Shown here: piece after piece, positions 9,092 through 18,301 of the stretch
How the letters are laid out: the number at the start of each line of letters is the position of its first letter
Numbering within the stretch: the first letter of the stretch is position 1
Assembly (NCBI GenBank): GCA_029243545.1
Contig: JAQWRV010000010.1
Span: 1 to 33,142 of the forward strand
DNA: 33,142 nt
Reading direction: 5' to 3'
From: Rhodospirillaceae bacterium
Lineage (GTDB): Bacteria; Pseudomonadota; Alphaproteobacteria; Rhodospirillales; Rhodospirillaceae
The notes under the pieces: generated by a model
What the model was told of the DNA's origin: nothing
The model's input: the letters and a program-made list of their open reading frames with translations, nothing else
Databases searched by the model: none
Made by a program: the position numbers and the translations under genes

Positions 9092-10570
9092 GTGGATTAT
9101 CACCTACCGCCACCACCGGAGCATAGGCTGGAAACGCCGGAAGCCGCCATGGACGGTCATTTTGCTGGCAGCCTTACCGAAGATTTGAGGTGGGAGCTTA
9201 AATGCTGGGTGATCTTGCCTGTTGCGGCCCTTGGCGTTGCTGGCTTGATGGCCATCCTCGTAGCGCTGATGCGGGTGCCCGGCGCCGATGCGGTGCTGCC
9301 CTGGCTAGGCCAAACCTTTTTTGAGAAGGGCCTCATTGCCCACGTCACGTTTGCTTTTGTAATCTGGTACCTGGGCGTTCAAGGGGCGTTGACTGTTTTG
9401 GCAACGGGGCAAGCCGGAGTGCTGCCTCAAGGGTCTGCTTTCATTGGCCGTGTTGCGGTCTATGCAGCTGGGTTGAGTTTTGTACTTATACTAACTCCAG
9501 TGCTGCTCAACCTGGGTGAGCCATCCGCGAACAATTATATTCCGGTTCTTATTCACCCGCTCTTTTTTGCTGGCCTGACATTGCTCGCCTTTGGTCTCGC
9601 CTTACCCATATTGCGATTAATGGCGCAGATCACGGTACAGCGCTCCTGCGAGCCCGTCGGTTTTGCCATCGCAGCGGCCGGCGTAATTTTTCTGATCGCC
9701 CTGATATGCCTGGGAGCGGCATGGTTTACCATGCCAGAAGGCACGTCTGCCACTGACGCTGCTGAGCGCGCGTTTTGGGGTATGGGTCACATTATGCAGT
9801 TTGCCCATACGTTGTTGTTGCTCGCTGGGTTTTTTCTTCTCAGTCGCATGTCTCTTGGTGAGACGCCCATACCGAACAAACTGTTTAATTATATGGTCGG
9901 TGCTTTCGTCGCCGGTGCGGCTATCGGACCACTGCTTTATCTCAGTTATCCTGCTGGAGACCCTGCTCAGGTAACCGCGTTCACGGGACTTTATTGGTAT
10001 GTACTTCCCGTGCCGACGGCGGTTGTGTTGCTGGGGGTTGTTTGGCTCTTTTTCAGACGCGCATTGCCTGTCAATGAGCAGACGCCGGAGGTCATCGGTC
10101 TGTGGGCCGCGCTCATCCTTTTTGGCGTCGGTGGTGTCATCGGGTTTTTCGAAAGCTCGGTTGATACGCGCACACCAGCCCATTACCACGCTGAACTCAT
10201 TGGCGTGACACTGGTCTTTATGTGTCTGTATTTCGCGTTATTTATCCCTTTGCTGGACCGCCCCATGCCGGCGCGGCGCTGGCGCAAGGCATCATATGTG
10301 CTTCTTGGGGCAGGACAATTGTTCCATTCTATGGGATTGTTTGTGGCGGGATGGGATGGCGTCGCCCGCAAGGTCGCGGGTAGTGAGCAAGGGTTGGATA
10401 GTGCGATCAAGCTCTCGTCGATGATCTTAATGGGATTAGGCGGCCTCATTGCCGTCATCGGCGGTGTAATCTTTGTCGTATTGGCCGGACGGTGTCTTTT
10501 GTCAAAGGCCGGTCCAGATGAATCCAATCCTGACGGGGTGGTGGCAGAGCCGGAACCCAATCAGGTTTAA
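9092..10570 (+). CDS. Heme-copper oxidase subunit I-like membrane protein
   Basis: This 492-aa polytopic protein has about twelve helices. It resembles proteins annotated as cbb3-type or generic cytochrome c oxidase subunit I in alphaproteobacterial cox neighbourhoods. Candidate heme ligands are His84 (early helix, IAHVTFAFVIWYL) and the pair His364/His366 (PAHYHAE). Further histidines occur at 155, 233, 239 and 412. There is no HH pair in the segment after His233/His239 (that region reads GLYWYVLP), so a normal CuB site is not obvious. The start appears to be GTG at 9092, 18 nt after DUF420; an internal ATG at residue 20 is an alternative. Possible roles are heme delivery, an assembly scaffold or a divergent redox protein. 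Confidence 0.65.
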   Translation: MDYHLPPPPEHRLETPEAAMDGHFAGSLTEDLRWELKCWVILPVAALGVAGLMAILVALMRVPGADAVLPWLGQTFFEKGLIAHVTFAFVIWYLGVQGALTVLATGQAGVLPQGSAFIGRVAVYAAGLSFVLILTPVLLNLGEPSANNYIPVLIHPLFFAGLTLLAFGLALPILRLMAQITVQRSCEPVGFAIAAAGVIFLIALICLGAAWFTMPEGTSATDAAERAFWGMGHIMQFAHTLLLLAGFFLLSRMSLGETPIPNKLFNYMVGAFVAGAAIGPLLYLSYPAGDPAQVTAFTGLYWYVLPVPTAVVLLGVVWLFFRRALPVNEQTPEVIGLWAALILFGVGGVIGFFESSVDTRTPAHYHAELIGVTLVFMCLYFALFIPLLDRPMPARRWRKASYVLLGAGQLFHSMGLFVAGWDGVARKVAGSEQGLDSAIKLSSMILMGLGGLIAVIGGVIFVVLAGRCLLSKAGPDESNPDGVVAEPEPNQV

Positions 10571-10595
10571 CGAGAGAGTGAAGTAGCAAATTAGT

Positions 10596-11462
10596 ATGAC
10601 TTTTGCCCATTACATTGAGTTGTTGAAGCTCCGCATTGGCGTTTTGTTGGCGATTACGGCGATGGCTGGATATTTCGCCGTCGCAGAGACGGTGCAGTGG
10701 GGTCCGCTGATTGTCATGGTCGTGGCCATGATGCTGTGCTCGTCTGGGTCATCCGTGTTTAACCATTTTTATGACCGGGATATCGACAAGAAGATGACCC
10801 GTACCAGCAAACGGCCGCTTGCGTCCGGCGCCATGAAAGACCCGAACAATGCCCTTTGGCTGGCCGGCGGTTTGCTTATTTCCGGCTGCGTTTTGGCGGC
10901 TGTTGAACTGAACTGGCTTGTAGCGCTGCACCTGGCGCTCGGAGCATTTACCTACATGGTTGTCTATACGGTGTGGCTGAAAAGGCGGCATTGGATGAAT
11001 ATTGTCATCGGTGGGGCTGCAGGCAGTTTTCCCGTGCTGGCCGGAGCCGCGGCGGCAGACTCTACCGCCTTCACTCTGCCGATGCTGATGGCAATTACCT
11101 TGTTCTTATGGACCCCGTCTCATTTCTGGGCGCTGGCCATGATGATCAAAGATGATTACGCCGAAGCTGGTGTGCCCATGCTGCCGGTGATGGTCGGCGA
11201 TGTAAAATGCGCCCGGTATATGATGTTCAACACGGTTTTACTCGTGGTCTCTGCGGCTCTGCCGGTGGCCTTCGGCGCTCTCGGCATGATCTATTTTGTG
11301 ATCAGCACCGGGCTCGGCTCGCGCTTCATATGGTTGAATTGGAAACTCGTGCAAGAGCCGACCAAAGCTTGGGCTCGGAAGATCTTTTTCTTTTCCATGA
11401 GCTACCTGGCCGCCGTGTTTGTGGCTATTGTTCTCGATCGCAACATTACCCTGCCGTTCTAG
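10596..11462 (+). CDS. ctaB: Protoheme IX farnesyltransferase (heme O synthase)
   Basis: This 288-aa UbiA-superfamily membrane enzyme transfers farnesyl to protoheme to make heme O, the precursor of heme A for the aa3 oxidase. The first prenyl-diphosphate motif reads NHFYDRDIDKKMTRTSKRPL and the second region includes MIKDDYAEAGVPMLP, both family-specific. About nine hydrophobic helices follow the usual pattern. It is 25 nt downstream of the oxidase-like gene and closes the plus-strand accessory operon. Heme A synthase (ctaA) is not in the window. Confidence 0.95.
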   Translation: MTFAHYIELLKLRIGVLLAITAMAGYFAVAETVQWGPLIVMVVAMMLCSSGSSVFNHFYDRDIDKKMTRTSKRPLASGAMKDPNNALWLAGGLLISGCVLAAVELNWLVALHLALGAFTYMVVYTVWLKRRHWMNIVIGGAAGSFPVLAGAAAADSTAFTLPMLMAITLFLWTPSHFWALAMMIKDDYAEAGVPMLPVMVGDVKCARYMMFNTVLLVVSAALPVAFGALGMIYFVISTGLGSRFIWLNWKLVQEPTKAWARKIFFFSMSYLAAVFVAIVLDRNITLPF

Positions 11463-11485
11463 CAATATATTCTGGAGTTCATTAA

Positions 11486-12016
11486 ATGCGCGTTCCTGCA
11501 ATCGCTTTCGTGTCGGCTATGCTATTGGCCGATGACGCACTATCAACAGAGATCGTTTGTGACGGACACGAAGAAAATCTTCAAACATACCTCGACATGA
11601 CCCGGATCCTTTTCAATGAACGTGATCATGAGCGGGCGGGTGAGTTCTATGCTGATGAATTCGTCAGTCACAATGTTGATGGTGGCGGACTTGGCACGGC
11701 CACGCGCACACCTGAGCACATGCAGCGCATCTGGATCGGCTCTAAGAAGAATTCACCCGACCGCCGCCTCACCAATGATTTGATTGTTTGCAACGGCGAT
11801 GTTGTCGTGGCGCGTGTCACTATGAAAGGGACGCGCGTGACCGGTGAGATGGAAGGCAATCCAGAGGGCGGCCGTCGCTATGAAACATCTGCTACCGATA
11901 CTTACCGTTTCAAGGAAGGCAAGGTGGTTGAGCGCTGGGGTAACAATGACAGTATTGCGATGATCCGCCAACTCGGCCTCAAAGTTGACTTGTCGCTGAC
12001 TCCTCTCGAGGACTAG
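11486..12016 (+). CDS. Exported SnoaL-like / NTF2-fold protein
   Basis: This 176-aa protein begins with a short signal-like stretch (about residues 1-20) and then has the SnoaL-like ester-cyclase layout. Recognisable parts are an early helix with NERDHERAGEFYADEFVSHN, a central VARVTMKGTRVTGEM strand pair and a late TYRFKEGKVVERWGNNDS, the typical NTF2-fold close. GGAG stands eight nt before the ATG. It starts only 23 nt after ctaB but has no obvious link to oxidase assembly. Substrate and function are unknown. Confidence 0.7.
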   Translation: MRVPAIAFVSAMLLADDALSTEIVCDGHEENLQTYLDMTRILFNERDHERAGEFYADEFVSHNVDGGGLGTATRTPEHMQRIWIGSKKNSPDRRLTNDLIVCNGDVVVARVTMKGTRVTGEMEGNPEGGRRYETSATDTYRFKEGKVVERWGNNDSIAMIRQLGLKVDLSLTPLED

Positions 12017-12038
12017 GTGCGCAGCTAAACCCGTCCGT

Positions 12039-12632
12039 CTAAAACCCCGCTCTGGGTTTCGCTACATATTTTTCTTCCTCTGGCGTGTTTTCACGACCGA
12101 CCACAGCGTTGCGATGTGGGAAGCGACCGTATTGCGCAATCACATCATAGTGCTTCTTAGCCCGAGAGTAGGGGCTGTTATCCGCTTTGCCTTGAGGCAT
12201 TGACGCAGTGAATTCGAGGTAGCACTCCTGCATGGCCACGGCTTCAGAGTGTTCATCGGGAAGGTGGACGAAAAACCACTGTCGTTTCTCGACCGCCTTA
12301 TCGTCACCGCGCGCGACCATGACCGTGGAAATTTGTAGGGCGTTCGCGTCAGTCGAGAATGTGCGCGGATCGCCGCGAAACATGTTGCGGGGACATTGAC
12401 CGAGCAGAATAACACGGGCCATAGCGCCGGCACGGGTCTCTGCCCAGTCATCGTGCTCGCCGGCTGCTGCGGCCTCATAGTCCGCCATAAACTAATCAAT
12501 GATGGCTTTGTCGAAGGCGTCATCCTTCTTAAACCATTCATCACGGTTGGTGCCGTATTTCAGGCTACCAGGAGCGCCAAACCAGAAGTCCAGCACCGCC
12601 TGGGCTCTGGCGTGAAGTTCGGTCTTTGTCAT
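12039..12632 (-). pseudogene. DUF924 family protein interrupted by an in-frame TAG
   Basis: From the ATG at 12632 the frame reads an N-terminus typical of DUF924 (VLDFWFGAPGS, then DEWFKKDDAFDKAI). It meets TAG at 12494-12492 (codon 47) and continues in the same frame through WAETRAGAMARVILLGQ and later SPYSRAKKHYDVIAQYGRFPHRN to the stop at 12039. The total of 197 residues is a normal DUF924 length, so a single nonsense change is the simplest explanation. An internal ATG (12488) could restart translation but lacks a ribosome site. The core LGQCPRN differs from the usual LDQFPRN. DUF924 is a TPR-like fold of unknown function. A sequencing error is possible. Confidence 0.8.
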
Positions 12633-12715
12633 TACGTAATTCCTTTCCCGTGCCTCAATGCAGCAATGTTGCGCAGGTCATGATATAGGTGTGAAAACCT
12701 AGTTTCTATGGCGCC

Positions 12716-14242
12716 ATGTCTCAGTTTATGATCCCGTTTTTCCGTATCCTTATCATTGGTTGCCTAGCGTCCCTAACCATGACGAGCGGCGTTTATGCCC
12801 AGGATAAAATCCTGCGCATGCCGGTGATTTCGCTGCCGCCGACTCTCGGTAATCCATACGGTGCCAATGGACTGCCGAGCGCCTTGGTGTGGTTCTCGCT
12901 TTATGATCCGTTGGTGCGGACCAATGAACAAGGTGTGTTGGAAGCGGCACTGGCCCTTTCGTGGGAGGCAATCGAACCAACCCGCTGGCGATTCAAGCTG
13001 CGCGAAGGCGTAACATTTTCTAACGGTGAGCCGTTCGATGCGCGTGCTGCTTCATTTGTACTGTCCTGGTTGATGCAAGACGAAGCGCGGGGTTTGATTG
13101 TCGCCAACGAAGTTCAGGGCATATCGGGTATCGAAGTCATCGATGACTTTACGCTTGACGTTATAACCCGCGAACCCGATGCAATTTTTCCTAAGCGACT
13201 AACGGCAGTACAAATGCTGGCACCGAAAGCGCTCGCTGAACAGGGCATCACTGAATTCGCGCGCCGACCGGCTGGAACAGGTCCGTTTGAAGTCGTGTCA
13301 TGGAATGATGGTGGAAAAGCCGTGACGCGGGCACGTCATGCCTCGTGGCGTCCGCCGATGATTGACGGCATTCATTTTTATCAAATCCCCGACGAAACAA
13401 CCTTGGTGCAGGCCCTGCAATCAGGCCAAGTGGATTTGACGACGACACTTACGCCCGATGCGGCTTTCGATATGGAAGGAAACGGGTTTTACGTGTCGGT
13501 TTCCAAAACGGCGCAGGTGTTGTCTTTCGCCTTCAATCTCGAGGGAACTTCTGTCGAGGCGTTACACAATCCACGGGTGCGGTTGGCGATGAACATAGCG
13601 GTCGACCGCCAGGCCATTGCAGACATCGTTCTACATGGGACGACAACACCCGCAAATCAGCCCGGCACACCGCTTACATTTGGATACAACCCAGATTTAC
13701 TGCCGATTTCTTACGATCCAGAGCGTGCTCGTAATTTATTAACCGAAGCAGGGTATCCCAACGGCTTCTTCGTGAGAGCCGATGCCGTCACCGCGGGGAA
13801 TGCCAATGCGAGCTTGATTTTTCAGCTCGTTCAGCAAGGGTTGCGTGGCATCGGGGTAGATATGGAATTGCGCAGCATTGTTTTCTCGGAATGGCTGCGG
13901 CAATACACAACAGGAACGTGGGAGGTCGATTTGTTTAGTCTGGCCTTTAATAGCGAGCCTTATTACGACGTGATCCGGCCGATGGAATATTATTCCTGCG
14001 CCAAACCTGTGCCTTTTTTCTGCCATGAGGCTTTGATGTCCTCGTTAAACGCCACCGGAGCCGAGTTTAACGCGGAGAAACGCCATAGCATGCTTCAGGG
14101 TTTATCGAAAACCTATCGTGAGATGGCACCTGCCATTTATATTCTGGAAGTTAGCGAAGTAGCGGTGATTGCCGATCATGTGAGGAACTATCGTGTTCGG
14201 ACACGTGTTCCCGTATACGAGGCGTTGGAGATTGAACGGTGA
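12716..14242 (+). CDS. ABC transporter substrate-binding protein, family 5 (peptide/nickel type)
   Basis: This 508-aa periplasmic binding protein has an N-terminal signal peptide (IPFFRILIIGCLASL, cleaved near VYAQD). It shows the SBP_bac_5 pattern: YDPLVRTNEQGVLEAALALSW, then WRFKLREGVTFSNGEPFDA, then ARRPAGTGPFEVVSW and the late VRLAMNIAVDRQAI with LLTEAGYPNGF. The family delivers oligopeptides, nickel or other solutes to a permease; no permease or ATPase gene is adjacent, so it is an orphan here and its ligand is unknown. The ATG at 12716 or the one at 12725 could start translation; both keep the signal peptide. Confidence 0.88.
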   Translation: MSQFMIPFFRILIIGCLASLTMTSGVYAQDKILRMPVISLPPTLGNPYGANGLPSALVWFSLYDPLVRTNEQGVLEAALALSWEAIEPTRWRFKLREGVTFSNGEPFDARAASFVLSWLMQDEARGLIVANEVQGISGIEVIDDFTLDVITREPDAIFPKRLTAVQMLAPKALAEQGITEFARRPAGTGPFEVVSWNDGGKAVTRARHASWRPPMIDGIHFYQIPDETTLVQALQSGQVDLTTTLTPDAAFDMEGNGFYVSVSKTAQVLSFAFNLEGTSVEALHNPRVRLAMNIAVDRQAIADIVLHGTTTPANQPGTPLTFGYNPDLLPISYDPERARNLLTEAGYPNGFFVRADAVTAGNANASLIFQLVQQGLRGIGVDMELRSIVFSEWLRQYTTGTWEVDLFSLAFNSEPYYDVIRPMEYYSCAKPVPFFCHEALMSSLNATGAEFNAEKRHSMLQGLSKTYREMAPAIYILEVSEVAVIADHVRNYRVRTRVPVYEALEIER

Positions 14243-14344
14243 CGGGGGCAGATTACAGGTGCGTTAACGCGCGATCCGTTGCCGTCTTTGAGGATTAATT
14301 ACAACCAAGCAACAAGTGGCAACGAAGAGGGGCATTGTCTGACT

Positions 14345-15133
14345 ATGTTAATGACCGAAAAAAAACCGCCAACGCGTATTGGAACTATTCTAGTCTGGCT
14401 CATTCTGATTATTGGAATGCTTTGGCTGGCGATTCCCAAACAGGCTTCATCTCAAACCCTTATGGAAGCGGGGCATGTCGCGTCGCATGAAAGTGCTGAC
14501 CCATTCAAGTTGTATCCTAATGGCATCGAATATGATGTGTACCGCAAAGGTAAAAAGATTGGGCAACATAAGGTAATATTCAAACGCGAAGATGGTCAGC
14601 TTATCGTTGATACAGAATTCAAAATCAAAGTTAAGATATTTTTTGTGACTGTTTATAGATTCATCTTTGATGTGGCAGGAACATGGCAAGATGGAAAACT
14701 TGTATCCATGACGGGAGAGGTAAACGATAACGGCAAGAAAATTAAAATCGATGCTTACGTTGACTACGACGGCAAGTTTTATACGACGGGTAAGAAAGGC
14801 GCTTTTGTAGCCGATACATGGGTGTATCCTACCAATCACTGGAACATCGGCGCGGTCGACCAAAGTGTTGTTCTCAATACACTGACGGGCAATCTGGTAA
14901 AGGTCGAAGTGGTCCGGCATGGCATTGAGACCGTAGAGACGGTGGCCGGCCCTGTAGAAGCAGAAAAATTCGAATACACCGGCGACTTGCGTGATATTAA
15001 TGTCTGGTACGATAGTGAGGGCCGCTGGGTTAAAATGGTGTTTACTACCAAAGCGGGTGAAACCATTGAGCTTGTGTGCCGGCAATGCGGCCTGGTGAAT
15101 GATCTCGAACAAGCCTCCGCTTCCGGGGCGTAA
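14345..15133 (+). CDS. DUF6134 family exported protein
   Basis: This protein is about 262 aa from the ATG at 14345 (the frame also opens from a TTG at 14279). A signal or anchor segment (ILVWLILIIGMLWLAIP) is followed by a beta-rich domain with YDVYRKGKKIGQH, a repeated strand pattern and the close FEYTGDLRDINVWYDSEGRW. These features match DUF6134, predicted to be periplasmic beta-barrel-like lipid-binding folds. Its function is unknown. It ends 15 nt before an SDR gene and is probably cotranscribed with the SDR and NTF2-like genes of the sigma-E-type cluster, so a link to envelope lipids is plausible inference. Confidence 0.65.
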   Translation: MLMTEKKPPTRIGTILVWLILIIGMLWLAIPKQASSQTLMEAGHVASHESADPFKLYPNGIEYDVYRKGKKIGQHKVIFKREDGQLIVDTEFKIKVKIFFVTVYRFIFDVAGTWQDGKLVSMTGEVNDNGKKIKIDAYVDYDGKFYTTGKKGAFVADTWVYPTNHWNIGAVDQSVVLNTLTGNLVKVEVVRHGIETVETVAGPVEAEKFEYTGDLRDINVWYDSEGRWVKMVFTTKAGETIELVCRQCGLVNDLEQASASGA

Positions 15134-15148
15134 TGCTGGGCTTACATC

Positions 15149-15910
15149 ATGACTAATACGCTCTGGATTACTGGTGCCGGTAAAGGCATTGGCAAAGCTG
15201 TTGCTCTCGAATACGCCGCGCAAGGCTGGGCCGTGGCGATTAGCGCTCGGACGGAGGGCGATCTCTTAAATGTGGCGAAACAAGCGTCCGAAGCTGGCCT
15301 GCCAGGCCAAATCCAAGCTTATCCGCTTGATGTCACAGATCACGACGCAACAAAGCTCCTGTTCAAAGCCATCGAAGCCGATCTCGGGCCGCTCGACCAG
15401 ATCATTTTCAATGCGGGCACTCATGCACCGACACCACCGGCGGAGTTCTCTGTGGCTCCGTTTAGGATCCTGATGGAAATCAACTACATGGGATCGGTCA
15501 ACGGCCTAGATTCTGTGTTGCCAACTTTGATAGATCGCAAGCAGGGCCATGTGGCAGTCGTGTCTTCGGTGGCTGGATACGGTGGGCTACCGAACGCGGC
15601 GGCTTATGGCGCCACAAAAGCTGCGCTGATCAATCTTTGTGAATCACTCAATACTCAGCTTGGCGATCACGGCGTTTCTATATCTGTAATCAATCCGGGC
15701 TTCGTTCGCACGCCGTTAACGGACCAAAACGAATTTCCCATGCCGTTCTTGATGGAACCCGAAGACGCCGCCCGCGCCGTATTTGATGGTATGGCAAAAA
15801 AGAAATTCGAAATCGCGTTTCCGCGTGCCTTCATAATGATATTGAAAGTTCTACAGCTGTTGCCCTACGGTCTTTATTTTTGGTTAGTGAAGAAAATCAC
15901 CAAAACATGA
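15149..15910 (+). CDS. Short-chain dehydrogenase/reductase
   Basis: This 253-aa classical SDR has the cofactor motif TGAGKGIG near residue 7, NAG near 90, a catalytic serine in VVSSVAG, and the YGATK motif (Tyr and Lys four apart). It should be an NAD(P)-dependent oxidoreductase with a Rossmann fold. The C-terminus is unusual in ending with a hydrophobic stretch (IMILKVLQLLPYGLYFWLV) that may attach it to the membrane, which fits a lipid substrate. Its stop overlaps the ATG of the following NTF2-like gene. An SDR next to FAD oxidoreductase, DUF1365 and CFA-type genes is a recurring layout in ChrR-regulated clusters. Confidence 0.9.
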   Translation: MTNTLWITGAGKGIGKAVALEYAAQGWAVAISARTEGDLLNVAKQASEAGLPGQIQAYPLDVTDHDATKLLFKAIEADLGPLDQIIFNAGTHAPTPPAEFSVAPFRILMEINYMGSVNGLDSVLPTLIDRKQGHVAVVSSVAGYGGLPNAAAYGATKAALINLCESLNTQLGDHGVSISVINPGFVRTPLTDQNEFPMPFLMEPEDAARAVFDGMAKKKFEIAFPRAFIMILKVLQLLPYGLYFWLVKKITKT

Positions 15911-16347
15911 CACAGAATAGAGATCATCGGGCTGCGGCCTACGTGGCGTTTTACGAGGCGTTATCTCCGAGCTCATTGGATGACCTTGCTTTAGTGATGC
16001 ATGACGACATCCGTTTCAAAGACCCGTTCAGTGACGTGACCGGGGTCGATGCGTACAAAAGAATTCTTGAGAGCATGCTTCAAGCTGCGCCCGACATCAA
16101 ATTTAATGTTCACCATTGTGCCTACGATGGTGATGTCTGTTTTATGCGCTGGACCAGCGCGGCGACGTTAAAGCGGTTAGGAAAAGACCCATGGGTCATA
16201 GAAGGAATGACTGAATTAACTTTCGCCTCGGACGGCCGTGTTTTATCCCACATCGATTATTGGGATGCTTCGACGCAGTTCTACAACCGCATTCCCGTAA
16301 TAGGCGGACTAATTCGCCTTATTCGGCGGCGCGTTTCTGCTCATTAA
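15907..16347 (+). CDS. NTF2-like (SnoaL-fold) protein
   Basis: This 146-aa protein starts at an ATG overlapping the SDR stop (ATGA), so the two are translationally coupled. It has the NTF2-like pattern: YVAFYEALSPSSLDDL, a MHDDIRFKDPFSDVTG strand-loop, and a final strand VLSHIDYWDASTQFYNRIPVIG. That last segment recurs in the nuclear transport factor 2 family members that accompany sigma-E/ChrR clusters. Function is unknown. Its last 29 nt overlap the convergent DUF3833 gene. Confidence 0.8.
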   Translation: MTQNRDHRAAAYVAFYEALSPSSLDDLALVMHDDIRFKDPFSDVTGVDAYKRILESMLQAAPDIKFNVHHCAYDGDVCFMRWTSAATLKRLGKDPWVIEGMTELTFASDGRVLSHIDYWDASTQFYNRIPVIGGLIRLIRRRVSAH

Positions 16348-16897
16348 AATGGGTAAGTTCTTGGTCGTCGACCTGGCTGAACGACAATGTGATTGTGCCA
16401 AGTTCAAAGCCCAATTTGGATACCGTCGCGCGGTTTAACAGTACGCCGCCTGGTTGCAAAAACATCCAGTCATCGAACTTCACTTTCCAGGTGCTGTCAC
16501 CGACCTTGAGGTTCATGTCGTAGATCCAATTCAGGGCATTGCCGAAAGTGCGGCCCTGAGCCGTGCCAATGATATCCCCAGCCGTCCCCATATATGTGTG
16601 TTCGTCGACCTTACGGATAGACCAAACCCGGCGATCTTGTTCGCCATCTGCGTAGTCAAATTCTTCATCCAGGGTCAGAGTGCTGCCATCCCAAGTGCCT
16701 TTGATGTCCACTACGAATTCTCGCCGCAAAGTACCAAAGCGGTCATGGAACATGCCCCACGCTTTGGTCTTGCCCTCGAAGTATTCTTCAAGGACGAAGC
16801 GTGGTTGTCTTTCTGCGAAATCTTCCGGTTTCATTGACGCGCTACAACCCGTTAACCCGAGACCCACCAAAAAACACAAAAGGAAGGAACGAACCAC
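16319..16897 (-). CDS. DUF3833 family lipoprotein
   Basis: This 192-aa protein has a lipobox (LGLTGC, cysteine at about 18), so it should be a membrane-anchored lipoprotein. The body matches DUF3833: FEGKTKAWGMFHDRFGTLRR, then VWSIRKVDEHTYMGTAGDIIG, then YDMNLKVGDSTWKVKFDDWM. The start is GTG at 16897 with a strong AGGAGG (16903-16908) five nt away, overlapping the MFS stop codon, so it is translationally linked to the upstream gene. DUF3833 genes commonly travel with DUF1365, CFA-like and FAD oxidoreductase genes. Role unknown; a lipid-related periplasmic role is inference. Confidence 0.88.
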   Translation of the reverse strand: MVRSFLLCFLVGLGLTGCSASMKPEDFAERQPRFVLEEYFEGKTKAWGMFHDRFGTLRREFVVDIKGTWDGSTLTLDEEFDYADGEQDRRVWSIRKVDEHTYMGTAGDIIGTAQGRTFGNALNWIYDMNLKVGDSTWKVKFDDWMFLQPGGVLLNRATVSKLGFELGTITLSFSQVDDQELTHFNEQKRAAE

Positions 16898-16902
16898 TTC
16901 TG

Positions 16903-16908
16903 CCTCCT
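16903..16908 (-). promoter_or_regulatory. Strong ribosome binding site fixing the GTG start of the DUF3833 gene
   Basis: AGGAGG on the minus strand is five nt from the GTG at 16897 and overlaps the TAG stop of the MFS gene. No ATG start occurs near it. Confidence 0.7.
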
Positions 16909-18265
16909 AATCCGTCTGCGACTGACGCCGCTCAAGGCGCCGCCGTATCAGTTCTTGCCGCGCTCGCGTGATAGGAAACGTCCAAATCAACGCAATCGCT
17001 ATAATTTTTAATACGACAGGCACTCCGGCATAGATCACTGCCAATGACCGCAATGCGGACGCTGAGTTGTCTCCGTCCGGAGAAAACCCAAGTGCCTGAA
17101 GAGCTGGAAAAGCGACGCCAACAGCCAGGGCTAGAGCCATTTTTGTAGACATACTCCATAGTGCGAAAAACAACCCCGCGCGGGCTTGGCCGCTGCGGAG
17201 ACGATCAAAATCAACCACATCCGCTTGTAAAGCGGGCGGAAGCACGAGGTCTGCTCCTAACCCCATGCCCGTAAATACGCAGACCAAGGAGAAAGCAGCA
17301 ATGTCTCCCGGTGACAAAAAAGGCACCCAGATAAACGCCGCGCAGGTAACAAGCATCGCCCAACACCATGCCCTGTGCTTGCCGAACCGGTTGCTCAACG
17401 TCAGCCACAGTGGAATGGAAAGAACGCCGCTGAGGAAGTAGGCGAGAATGAGGAGGCTGCGCTGGCTTTGGTCGGCCTGCAACCCGAACTCGAGGTACAG
17501 CAGAAATAAGGCCGCCGGGATTCCATTAGCCATTCCATTGATGAACCATGCCGATAGGAGCCGAACGAATGGCTTGTTCCCTGCCAGAATAGACGTGGCG
17601 CGTTTAATGTTAGTCACTGTGATGACGAGGCGCGGCGGGCCTATCGACGATCTCTGCAAATGAGTTTCCGGAACCTTTATCAGCAGGAATGCGATTGCAG
17701 GTGCGCCAAGCGCAATAGCCATCCACGAGACTGCGGCAAGGCCCTCTGCTTCGGTCCAACCCATGCTCGTGGTGATGGCCGGCACGGCTCCAGCCGCGAG
17801 AATGCCGATAAGAGTCAGGCCTTCGCGTACGCCTGTGATTCTGGATCGTTGGTGATAATCATTACTAAGTTCAGCACCCCAGGCCGTGTACGGAACTGCA
17901 ACGAGAGTCCAACCCAAATACAAAACTATTGCCCAGGTTAGAAGGTACGTCGCTGTGACATCGCTAGGGGGTTGGAACAGACGTATCAGGGCAAACCCAG
18001 CGAGAATAGCGCCAACAATAATCCAAGGTTTGCGGCGGCCCCAGCGGGTCTGATAGCGGTCGCTGACAACACCAATCAACGGATCGGAAATTACGTCGGT
18101 CACGCGGGCACTCAGCAAAACAAGACCGGCAGCTGCCAAGCCGAGACCTTCAGCATATAGCGCTGGGAGGTAGACGAACGCTGGTATAGTCGGCATGGCC
18201 AGTGCAAATGCTGGAGCACCATAAGCAGCAAGACAGGTGCGGGTCAGTGCCTTTTCAGACGCCAT
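16907..18265 (-). CDS. MFS transporter, glycoside-pentoside-hexuronide (GPH) cation symporter type
   Basis: This 452-aa protein has about twelve membrane helices. The cytoplasmic loop DVISDPLIGVVSDR...GRRKPW is the signature of the GPH:cation symporter branch of the MFS. Most GPH members carry sugars with Na+ or H+, but the eukaryotic MFSD2A relative carries lysophospholipid, so a lipid substrate is conceivable in this lipid-modifying cluster (inference). A GPH symporter gene is also found in the Rhodobacter sigma-E regulon cluster, as I recall. It lies 36 nt after the CFA-like gene. Confidence 0.88.
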   Translation of the reverse strand: MASEKALTRTCLAAYGAPAFALAMPTIPAFVYLPALYAEGLGLAAAGLVLLSARVTDVISDPLIGVVSDRYQTRWGRRKPWIIVGAILAGFALIRLFQPPSDVTATYLLTWAIVLYLGWTLVAVPYTAWGAELSNDYHQRSRITGVREGLTLIGILAAGAVPAITTSMGWTEAEGLAAVSWMAIALGAPAIAFLLIKVPETHLQRSSIGPPRLVITVTNIKRATSILAGNKPFVRLLSAWFINGMANGIPAALFLLYLEFGLQADQSQRSLLILAYFLSGVLSIPLWLTLSNRFGKHRAWCWAMLVTCAAFIWVPFLSPGDIAAFSLVCVFTGMGLGADLVLPPALQADVVDFDRLRSGQARAGLFFALWSMSTKMALALAVGVAFPALQALGFSPDGDNSASALRSLAVIYAGVPVVLKIIAIALIWTFPITRARQELIRRRLERRQSQTD

Positions 18266-18301
18266 GGGGACCGACTTTCATAAAGCATTTGCCGATGATT
18301 T

